5,463 nucleotides of DNA from Candidatus Eiseniibacteriota bacterium (lineage in GTDB: Bacteria > Eisenbacteria > RBG-16-71-46), in NCBI GenBank assembly GCA_021414165.1, contig JAIOPA010000353.1:1-5463 (forward strand), written 5' to 3'. Positions 1 through 5,463 of this stretch are shown one piece after another; position 1 is the stretch's first letter; the number at the start of each line of letters is the position of its first letter. Below the pieces are notes generated by a model that made no database searches, had not been told where the DNA came from, and saw only the letters and a program-made list of their open reading frames with translations. The position numbers and the translations under genes are program-made.

Positions 1-107
1 CGGCCGATCACCTGCAGCAGATGGGCTACACCAACGTCACGTCGCTCGATGGCGGCTGGCGCGGCTGGACCGAGCGCGGTCTGCCCACGGTGACGCCCGA
101 GGTCTAG
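1..107 (+). CDS. Rhodanese-like domain protein, C-terminal end (5' partial)
   Basis: The reading frame is open from the window edge (first full codon at base 3) and ends with TAG at 105-107, giving 34 residues. The visible part contains MGYTNV, then SLDGGWRGWTERGLP. This is the typical last strand and helix of a rhodanese (sulfurtransferase) domain, where GGW..W...GLP closes the fold. Single-domain rhodaneses of this kind transfer sulfane sulfur through an active-site cysteine, or serve as inactive binding domains. That cysteine would lie upstream of the window, so activity cannot be judged, nor whether this is a stand-alone domain or the end of a larger protein. The gene converges with the M48 peptidase gene and shares its stop tetranucleotide. 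The match is short but characteristic. Confidence 0.85.
   Translation, partial: ADHLQQMGYTNVTSLDGGWRGWTERGLPTVTPEV
104..107. other. Shared CTAG: convergent stop codons of the rhodanese and M48 genes
   Basis: The palindrome CTAG holds the TAG stop of the plus-strand rhodanese gene (105-107) and the TAG stop of the minus-strand peptidase gene (106-104). The coding regions therefore abut with no spacer, and I see no hairpin with a T-tract on either side that would serve as a terminator. The transcripts probably run into each other's coding strand, or stop by another mechanism such as Rho. Confidence 0.9.
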
Positions 108-2116
108 TTCGTGGTAGCCCGTCGCGGCAGCAGGTAGGGCAGGCGCACCAACACGAGCGCGCCCATGCTGGCCAGGAACACCTCGAGCACGCCGGGCCCC
201 CACGCGGGCGCGAACGGTAGCCCGGTGAGCAGGCCTGCTGCGACCGACAACATCACGATCGGCACCACCATGCCGGCGAGCGAACTCCAACCGGTGGCAC
301 GCCCGGGATCCTCGCTCGTGATCTGCGTGGCGTCCGGTAGGGCACCGTTGGGCAAAGGCTCGGCGTGCGATCCGGCCGTCTGGGCGAGCGCGGTCTTCAA
401 TCGTGCCTCGAGTGCCGTGCACGATGCCGCCAGATGGGCCATGCGCTCGGCCGAGGCATCGCGCAGCGTGAAGCACTGCAACTGGCCCTGTGCATCACGA
501 CAGCGCACCCGAAGTCGTGGCGACGCGAACCAGCCCGCCAGCCCGGGCACGCGTTCCATGGCCACGAGGTCCGCAGCCGCGACCGCGAACGTCGCGCGCT
601 CGCCGCGATAGCGCAGCCCGCAGGCATCGGCCTCGACAAAGCCCACGTCCCAGTCGGAGTAGCCCTCGTAGAGTCGCGGCACGTCGCCAGGAGCCAGTCC
701 GGCGTAGATCGCATGGGGACCGGGTTGCAGCTTCTGCGCGAGCGGGGTGCGCCAGCGCAGGTAGTTCGCCACGGCGCCGCGATCGAACAGTGCGAGCATG
801 ATGACCGCGCCCACGATCGCGCCGGTGATCACCACGAGCGGCGTGTGTTCGCCGCGCAGCCAGAAGCGCGCGGCGAGCACGAGCAGCGCCAGTGTCAGGG
901 CGCAGGCGCTGCCCGAGATCCAACCGAGTTGCTGGGAGCCCATGGTGCGCGCGGTGGTGCCGGTGATGGGCTCGGATGCGGTCATGGCCCACGGCCAACG
1001 CTCCGGGTCCGCGAGCGGGCGCGACAATGCGAGCGTGGCCTGCGCCGTGGTCATGAGTCCGGCGCGCACCAATGCGTCGGCGCGTTGCGCGACCGACGGG
1101 TGGGTGAGTGGCAGCCCGGTCCACGTGCTCCAGCGTACCGGCATGCCATTCGCGCACGAGATCACCACCAGTGCGGTCACCAGCGCCTCGGGATCGTTCG
1201 TCATCTTGGCGGCTTCGCGATCGGCGACGTACTCGAAGTGCCGGGACAGCAGGACGAACGAAGCCATGGATACTGCCCCGACCGCGGTGAACAGCCACGG
1301 TCCGGTCCACGACAGCAGTCCACAGACCACGGCGTTGGGCACCACCGCCGCGAACGAGAGCACTCGCGGATGATGATGACGCAGGTGCGCCAGCTCGTGT
1401 GCCATGACCGCGGTGATCTGCCGCGGCGACAACTGTGCGAGCAGCGTGTCGGTGAGCACGACCTGTCGGCCCTGCAGCGCGAACGCGTTGCTCAGTCGCG
1501 AGTCGTTGGCCGCCATGACGAACAGTTGATCCACCCGCACGTTCACCTGCGCCGCGAACGCGAACACATGATCGCGCAGAGGCCCCGACGTGACCGCTTC
1601 GATGCGATGCCCGAGCACGCCTGCGCGGCGCACACGGATCAGGTTCGCCAGCAGGATGCCGGCGAACAGGCTGCCCGCGGCGGCGCGGTAGTCGCGCAGC
1701 ATGACGGCGCCGAGCGCGCCCAGCATGCCGGCAGCCGGCAACAGCGCCATGAGCAGCGCCTCGAACTGCGCACGGCGCAGGCTGGGGGCGGGCTCGAAGC
1801 CGCGCAGTTGGCGTTCCACCACGCGGCTGGCGCGCGAGATCGCCACGAGCCGCGTGGCTCCCACGGCGATCGCCAGCGCCCAGGCCCATGCAGCCGCGTG
1901 AGTGGGCCATGCCCGCTCCAGCTGGAGCGCGAGGATGACCGGGGCATCCACGAAGACCGCCAGGAACACGTACCACTGCTGGCGCGACAGGAACTGGACC
2001 CACGCCTGATCGTCGCTGTTGCGCAGCGTGCGCGCGGTCGAGACCGCGTGCAGTGCCAGTGGCAACACCAGCCATGCGATCGCCAGTGCGATCGCGGTGC
2101 CGAGCGGCGGGATCAT
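104..2116 (-). CDS. Multi-pass membrane M48 family zinc metallopeptidase (HtpX-like) with C-terminal PH-like segment
   Basis: A 670-residue integral membrane protease, expected to cleave membrane or misfolded proteins at the inner membrane. Seen: about five hydrophobic segments (near residues 5-24, 48-66, 74-93, 119-139, 145-160); the M48 NAFA element at 210-213; HELAH at 240-244 (zinc ligands H240 and H244, catalytic E241); a hydrophobic hairpin at about 252-290; the third-ligand region SRHFEYVAD at 291-299 (E295); and LTHPS at 337-341, common in the family. A second membrane pair (about 398-418, 425-444) is followed by a soluble, strand-rich stretch (about 465-575), a polar linker and a last hydrophobic pair (about 612-632, 642-659). 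Arg-rich loops at 94-118 and 161-171 suggest a cytosolic active site, as in HtpX. HtpX itself is only about 290 residues. The start is the ATG overlapping the TPR gene's stop. The frame runs open for 63 more codons upstream, but that stretch lies inside the TPR gene and is low-complexity Arg/His/Gly-rich. All catalytic residues are present, so it is probably active; the substrate is unknown. Confidence 0.93.
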   Translation of the reverse strand: MIPPLGTAIALAIAWLVLPLALHAVSTARTLRNSDDQAWVQFLSRQQWYVFLAVFVDAPVILALQLERAWPTHAAAWAWALAIAVGATRLVAISRASRVVERQLRGFEPAPSLRRAQFEALLMALLPAAGMLGALGAVMLRDYRAAAGSLFAGILLANLIRVRRAGVLGHRIEAVTSGPLRDHVFAFAAQVNVRVDQLFVMAANDSRLSNAFALQGRQVVLTDTLLAQLSPRQITAVMAHELAHLRHHHPRVLSFAAVVPNAVVCGLLSWTGPWLFTAVGAVSMASFVLLSRHFEYVADREAAKMTNDPEALVTALVVISCANGMPVRWSTWTGLPLTHPSVAQRADALVRAGLMTTAQATLALSRPLADPERWPWAMTASEPITGTTARTMGSQQLGWISGSACALTLALLVLAARFWLRGEHTPLVVITGAIVGAVIMLALFDRGAVANYLRWRTPLAQKLQPGPHAIYAGLAPGDVPRLYEGYSDWDVGFVEADACGLRYRGERATFAVAAADLVAMERVPGLAGWFASPRLRVRCRDAQGQLQCFTLRDASAERMAHLAASCTALEARLKTALAQTAGSHAEPLPNGALPDATQITSEDPGRATGWSSLAGMVVPIVMLSVAAGLLTGLPFAPAWGPGVLEVFLASMGALVLVRLPYLLPRRATTN
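2113..2116 (-). promoter_or_regulatory. ATGA stop/start overlap coupling the TPR gene to the M48 gene
   Basis: On the minus strand the TPR gene ends ...CCG GCA TGA and the peptidase begins at the ATG inside it, so start and stop share ATGA. The 20 or so bases upstream (GGGCACGCCTCGGCCGGC) hold no clear Shine-Dalgarno, which makes re-initiation by ribosomes finishing the TPR gene the likely way the peptidase is translated. The overlap also fixes the peptidase start and implies that the two proteins are produced together. The overlap is seen directly; coupling is inferred. Confidence 0.85.
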
Positions 2117-5091
2117 GCCGGCCGAGGCGTGCCCATGCGCAGCCGGTCCGCCGCTCTCCAGCGCTGGCTCCAGTTCAACAGGCGGTCGTGGGCCCAGAGG
2201 TACTCGCCATCGCTCGTCATGCCGGCCTCCTCGCACAGCACGAGCCACGTGACCGCGTCGTTGGCGCGGCCATCGGCCCATGCGCGCAGGCCGCAGAAGA
2301 ACCACACCTCGTTCTGGCGCTTGCGGTCGGCGGCCAACTGCAGCGCATCGGACTCCGTGATCTCGCCCAGCATGTAACGCGCGAGCCGTTCGTAGGCGCC
2401 GGGCTTGATCGCCGCGAGCATGGTGTGCAGCGAGTCGCGCTCGGCCGCATCGCGCGCGCCCTCCAGACGCCAGGCGCTTGCGCGCAGCAGCACGGCGTAC
2501 TCATTGCCGGCGCAGGCCGGATCCGCAGCCAGCACGGCGCGGGCGGCGCGAGCCTGACCCTGCACCAGTAACCGGCCCGCCACGAACTCGCGGATGTCCA
2601 CCGCCATGTACTGCGTGTTCAGCCACACCAGAGCGGAGTCCGCGCCGGCCGCGTCCGCGATGCGGCCGTACACCTCGACCAGACCATAGGCGCGGTTCGC
2701 ACCCGAGCCACCATTCGAACGGCGCGCCAACTCGGCCGCGAACGCCAGGTCGTTCGAGCGCGAGTACACCGAGCTCAGCTGCCAGAGTAGCGGGTAGATC
2801 GACGGCACCACTCCACGCATGGCATCGAGCGCGGCACGCGCCGCATCGTGCCGGCGGCCGAACACCTCGGCGAAGCCCTCGGCCAGTTCGCCCTTGTCAA
2901 AGCGATCCTTGGCGTCCGGCTGCGCGAGTGCGCGGGCCGCATCGGCATCGCGTCCGGCGCGCCACATGAGGAGCACCGGGAACACCTGCGCGCGGGGGCT
3001 CTGCGGGTAGCGCGCACGGGCCTGCTCGGCCAGCGCGAACGCCTCGCGTTCGCGGCCATGGGCCAGCAACAGCACGGCGGCCTCGTGCATGGCACCCTTC
3101 TGCATGCTGTTCATCTCGGGCTCGATCGTCGTGAGCGCATCGGCGATACGGCCCTGCATGCGTTGCATGCGCGCGAGCGTCGTGGTGGCGATGGTCATGT
3201 CGAGCGCATCGCTGGTGCTGTCGCAGGTCGCGATCCAGGCGGCCATGACGCGCTCGGCCTCGGCGTAGCGGCCGCGCGAGTCGAGCATCTTGGCGTACGA
3301 CTGCACCAGGCCGAGCGTCGCGCCGGGTGCCGCAGCCAGTGGTGCGTAGCGCGCCAGCACTTGCGGTGCCACCGAGCTGTCGGCGGCCAGACACACGCGC
3401 AGCATGCGCGCGGTCTCGGAGGGCTCTGCGCCGGGATCGTTCGCGGCGGCGGCGAGGCCGGCGTGATCCTCGCGCATGAGTGCCAGCAGCAGGTGCGCGC
3501 TCGTGCGTGTGCCCCCTGCGCAGGCCGCGGCATGTGAATAGAGCTTCTCGGTGAGTTCGGGCCACATGACCTGTAACTGCGTATGCTCGGCGTAATCGAT
3601 CATGTAGGATGGTCGCGTGTCGATGCGCGCGGCGAGCGAGCGCGTGGCCACGCGCATGGGGCTGGTGCCATACGAGTGCATGAGCGAGAGTGCCTCGAAC
3701 GTCTCGAGCGCGAGCCGTCCCGGCAGTCCCGGCTGCGTGAGCAAGGCGCGCAGGTCCGCCTCGGTGGCCTCGTGCAGCATGGCGTTCGTCATCACGTTCT
3801 GCCACAGCACGAACCCGGCACCGGGGCTGTTGGCCGCGCTCGCGAGCGCATCACGGAACTGCTTGGCGGTGTGCACGCTGGCGAGCTGCTTCGACACGAA
3901 CTCGTGCTCGGCCACCAGTCCCGAGTAGAACACCGCGCGGCGCGCGTTCACGAGCGTGCCGCCGCTCATGCGGCCACGCAGCGGTTGCTCGGGGCGCGCC
4001 AGCGAGCGCTCGAATGCCAGCAGCCCCTTGCCATTGAGGCCCGCGCCCGCCGGTGCGCCGGGTACGTTCTCGAGCGAGACCTGCGTGAGCGCGCGGCCCA
4101 CCTGACCACCCACATCGAAGCGCCGGAACGCGAGTGCGGTCGCGAACAGCGCGCCCATGCCCTCGCTGCCGGGCCGGGCGGTGCCTTCCACCATCTGGAT
4201 CCACGGCTCGAACTCGCCGTCGCTGGCGAGTTGCAACAGTTGGAGCACGCGCGTCTCGCGCGGCGCGCGCACGTCACTGGAGAGCCGCGTGAGCGTGGCG
4301 CGGCGGTCCAACACGAGCGCGGCAAGGGCATCGTTGGCCGGCAACGTGGCGGCCGTGGTGCGCGCATCGTCCAGATAGCCCATGGCCCACGCCAGTGCCG
4401 CGCGCTCACGCGCGTGCGGCGTGTGGTCGGCCGCGCGCGCAAGGGCGAGCCACGACAGCGTGCGCATCATGACCGAGTCGGCGTAGCCGCTGCGATCGTT
4501 CGCGAGCAGCAGCGCCAACTGCGATCCGGCCTCGAGCGCTTGCGCCACGGAAGCGCGCGTCACGCCCTGCTTCTGGGCGGCGGCATCCAGCGTGGCGAGC
4601 GCGACCTGCGGCAGTTGGTCGGCGATCAGTGCGCTCACCGCCCCATCGGGCGCGCCGTCGGGCAAGGGATGCGCGGCCAGCTCGCGTGCGGCCCATGCAT
4701 CGAGCAGCCGCATCGCATCGTCGAAGCGTGGGAACTCGGGCAGCGTGCCGGCGTCATCGGCGCCACAGCGCACATGCCACAGACCACCCGTGAACTCGGC
4801 CGCGGCCAGATCGATGGTGTCGCCGCCGGCCATGAACGTGCGCACGTCGGACACCGCGTCGAGCATGCGGCGGTCGACACCCGGGCGGTATGCGGCCGCG
4901 AGCGTGGCGCGCAGTGTGGCGGCATCGGCGCCGTAGGCGAACGCGAGCCGCAGGTCGGGCTCGGCCTCGCGCTTGGGCGCCGAGGCGGTGCGCGTCTCGG
5001 TGGACGGCTCCACCGGGCGACGGAACGTGAAGATCGCGCCCAACAGGGCGACCACCAGCAACGACAACAGCACCAGGACTCGCGCGCGCAC
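2113..5091 (-). CDS. Large membrane-anchored or exported TPR-like helical-repeat protein
   Basis: A 992-residue protein I cannot assign to a named family. It opens with a short basic stretch and a hydrophobic segment (residues 5-22), followed by a Pro/Ser/Thr/charged linker (about 25-46). That fits a signal-anchor or signal peptide; no lipobox cysteine is present. The rest is almost all Ala/Leu/Arg-rich helix. TPR-like half repeats are clearest in the C-terminal half: GRYAEAERV near 607, GRIADALTT near 647, GREREAFALAEQARARYPQSP near 679-699 with the classic repeat end, AGRDADAARAL near 712, GRRHDAARAAL near 745, QGQARAARAVLAADP near 844 and a closing GLRAWADGRANDAVTWL near 934. The N-terminal half is less regular. 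Seven cysteines are scattered (109, 524, 567, 623, 860, 933, 953) and no enzyme motif is visible. TPR arrays usually bind protein partners. As first gene of an operon overlapping the M48 peptidase by 4 bases, it may act as its scaffold or substrate adaptor (inference). It starts at GTG, with a good Shine-Dalgarno and an in-frame TGA 11 codons upstream. Confidence 0.88.
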   Translation of the reverse strand: MRARVLVLLSLLVVALLGAIFTFRRPVEPSTETRTASAPKREAEPDLRLAFAYGADAATLRATLAAAYRPGVDRRMLDAVSDVRTFMAGGDTIDLAAAEFTGGLWHVRCGADDAGTLPEFPRFDDAMRLLDAWAARELAAHPLPDGAPDGAVSALIADQLPQVALATLDAAAQKQGVTRASVAQALEAGSQLALLLANDRSGYADSVMMRTLSWLALARAADHTPHARERAALAWAMGYLDDARTTAATLPANDALAALVLDRRATLTRLSSDVRAPRETRVLQLLQLASDGEFEPWIQMVEGTARPGSEGMGALFATALAFRRFDVGGQVGRALTQVSLENVPGAPAGAGLNGKGLLAFERSLARPEQPLRGRMSGGTLVNARRAVFYSGLVAEHEFVSKQLASVHTAKQFRDALASAANSPGAGFVLWQNVMTNAMLHEATEADLRALLTQPGLPGRLALETFEALSLMHSYGTSPMRVATRSLAARIDTRPSYMIDYAEHTQLQVMWPELTEKLYSHAAACAGGTRTSAHLLLALMREDHAGLAAAANDPGAEPSETARMLRVCLAADSSVAPQVLARYAPLAAAPGATLGLVQSYAKMLDSRGRYAEAERVMAAWIATCDSTSDALDMTIATTTLARMQRMQGRIADALTTIEPEMNSMQKGAMHEAAVLLLAHGREREAFALAEQARARYPQSPRAQVFPVLLMWRAGRDADAARALAQPDAKDRFDKGELAEGFAEVFGRRHDAARAALDAMRGVVPSIYPLLWQLSSVYSRSNDLAFAAELARRSNGGSGANRAYGLVEVYGRIADAAGADSALVWLNTQYMAVDIREFVAGRLLVQGQARAARAVLAADPACAGNEYAVLLRASAWRLEGARDAAERDSLHTMLAAIKPGAYERLARYMLGEITESDALQLAADRKRQNEVWFFCGLRAWADGRANDAVTWLVLCEEAGMTSDGEYLWAHDRLLNWSQRWRAADRLRMGTPRPA

Positions 5092-5096
5092 GAGGG

Positions 5097-5102
5097 ACCT
5101 CC
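5097..5102 (-). promoter_or_regulatory. Shine-Dalgarno GGAGGT for the TPR gene
   Basis: Read on the minus strand, GGAGGT is followed by five bases (CCCTC) and then the GTG at 5091-5089. Near-perfect anti-SD complementarity at normal spacing decides for this GTG as the start, and an in-frame TGA at 5124-5122 rules out a much longer N-terminus. Confidence 0.8.
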
Positions 5103-5150
5103 GTGTCCACAGGGTTCGGCGTCACAGAACTCCTTACTTATCGGCAGCGC

Positions 5151-5177
5151 AGCGGGCCGGGCTGAGCGCTTCTCAAG
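5151..5177 (-). promoter_or_regulatory. Possible heat-shock-type (sigma32-like) promoter for the TPR-M48 operon
   Basis: On the minus strand CTTGAG (5177-5172) is followed after 15 bases by CCCGCT (5156-5151), resembling the sigma32 pattern CTTGAA and CCCCAT in order and spacing. The match to the -10 half is only partial and such C-rich strings are frequent in GC-rich DNA. It is listed because HtpX-type M48 proteases are often stress-induced. It would give a leader of roughly 50 bases before the GTG start. Confidence 0.2.
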
Positions 5178-5335
5178 GGTCGCTGGGGAAGCGCGCATGG
5201 GCTAAGGTGCGGGGGCAGTCCGCGCGGCCCGCGCGCACTTCCGGCCCGCGTGGGCTGGGCTCCCGGCTCGATCCCTGGCCGCCCCCAGCACGCCCGCAGC
5301 AGCACCGCACCCGCTCCCGCCGCACGGCAAGGCCC

Positions 5336-5463
5336 ATGCACGACTCCAGCACCCCGCTCTTCCATCACGCCACGTACAGCGACCCGCAGCAGGTGCTCGA
5401 GGCCATCTTCGGCTATCGCGAGTTCCGCCCCGGGCAGCGCCGCATCATCGATGCCGTGCTGGC
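5336..5463 (+). CDS. recQ: ATP-dependent DNA helicase RecQ, N-terminal end (3' partial)
   Basis: The frame from ATG at 5336 gives 42 complete codons before the window ends. Residues 25-34 read FGYREFRPGQ, followed by an IIDAVL helix start. This is the RecQ-specific motif 0, whose FRPGQ glutamine (Q34 here) contacts the adenine of ATP. RecQ is a superfamily 2 3'-to-5' helicase acting in recombination and replication-fork repair; its Walker A, DEAH, zinc-binding and HRDC parts would all lie beyond the window. About 24 residues precede the motif, similar to Escherichia coli RecQ, which supports this ATG. The same frame stays open upstream, with a GTG at 5207, so a longer N-terminus is not excluded. 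The ribosome site is weak (AAGG three bases before the ATG). It is divergent from the TPR-M48 operon, with no sign of shared function. Confidence 0.9.
   Translation, partial: MHDSSTPLFHHATYSDPQQVLEAIFGYREFRPGQRRIIDAVL

Larger units (their letters stand above)
5092..5335. other. Divergent intergenic region between the TPR and RecQ genes
   Basis: These 244 bases separate two divergent genes and should carry both promoters. No promoter is convincing by eye. Present are: an AT-richer island TTACTTATC (5134-5142), whose minus-strand reading GATAAG could be a weak -10 for the TPR gene; a plus-strand TAAGGT (5203-5208) that fits a loose TANNNT -10 for RecQ but has no matching -35; a short GC hairpin (5222-5226 with 5232-5236, five-base loop, no T-tract); and an 8-base direct repeat GGCCCGCG (5226-5233 and 5243-5250). 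I see no supported gene here. A weak tRNA-like match is given among the findings. Confidence 0.6.

Noticed and set aside
495..2075. Minus-strand open frame of 526 codons overlapping the M48 gene in another frame
   Set aside because: The alternative frame of the same strand gives an Arg/Ala/His-rich product, whereas the M48 frame carries NAFA, HELAH and membrane segments.
2117..2305. 63-codon N-terminal extension of the M48 peptidase to an upstream start at 2305
   Set aside because: It overlaps the end of the TPR gene, is Arg/His/Pro-rich and precedes a natural hydrophobic N-terminus that begins at the ATGA overlap.
365..2377. Plus-strand open frame of 670 codons opposite the M48 gene
   Set aside because: It lies antisense to a gene with a complete catalytic motif set. 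Its translation is Arg/His/Gln/Gly-rich without hydrophobic periodicity or recognisable motif, as expected for the complement of a GC-rich gene.
3583..5205. Plus-strand open frame of 540 codons opposite the TPR gene
   Set aside because: Low-complexity Arg/Gly/His/Glu composition, no motif, fully antisense to the TPR-like gene and running into the intergenic leader; a GC-rich shadow frame.
5222..5236. GC hairpin as a rho-independent terminator
   Set aside because: Only five base pairs, no T-tract after it on either strand, and it lies between divergent genes where no transcript should end.
5226..5250. Direct repeat GGCCCGCG as a regulator binding site
   Set aside because: Two 8-base copies made only of G and C are expected by chance in such GC-rich intergenic DNA; no third copy or symmetry supports an operator.
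5138..5368. Minus-strand 76-codon frame across the intergenic region and RecQ start
   Set aside because: Overlaps the conserved RecQ N-terminus antisense, and its Gly/Arg/Pro-rich translation has no recognisable domain.

Overview
This is a GC-rich (roughly two thirds G+C by eye), densely packed bacterial chromosomal window. GTG/ATG starts, a strong Shine-Dalgarno, an ATGA start/stop overlap and a zero-gap convergent gene pair all indicate a bacterium with a compact genome. Protein composition is Ala/Arg/Leu rich. The phylum cannot be fixed from this window. A high-GC environmental Gram-negative group, for example Gemmatimonadota, is a plausible guess only. I see no insertion sequence, integrase, CRISPR array, convincing tRNA or rRNA, or phage gene, so this looks like ordinary core or semi-core chromosome.

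Layout: (1) 1-107, plus strand: the last 34 codons of a rhodanese-domain protein. (2) 104-2116, minus strand: a 670-residue multi-pass membrane zinc metallopeptidase of family M48 (HtpX-like), with HELAH, a downstream glutamate ligand, a cytosolic PH-like segment and a C-terminal membrane hairpin. (3) 2113-5091, minus strand: a 992-residue membrane-anchored or exported helical-repeat (TPR-like) protein. (4) 5092-5335: a divergent intergenic region of 244 bases carrying the leader of the TPR gene. (5) 5336-5463, plus strand: the first 42 codons of a RecQ-family DNA helicase, cut by the window end.

The two central genes form an operon read right to left: TPR-like protein first, then the M48 peptidase, overlapping by 4 bases (ATGA), which suggests coupled translation and a joint role. 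The most interesting idea here is that they make a two-protein membrane protease plus TPR scaffold module. It would be a split analogue of BepA-type proteins, in which M48 and TPR domains sit on one polypeptide. This is inference from gene order and domain content. The rhodanese and RecQ genes only flank it and point the other way, and nothing in the sequence ties them to its function.
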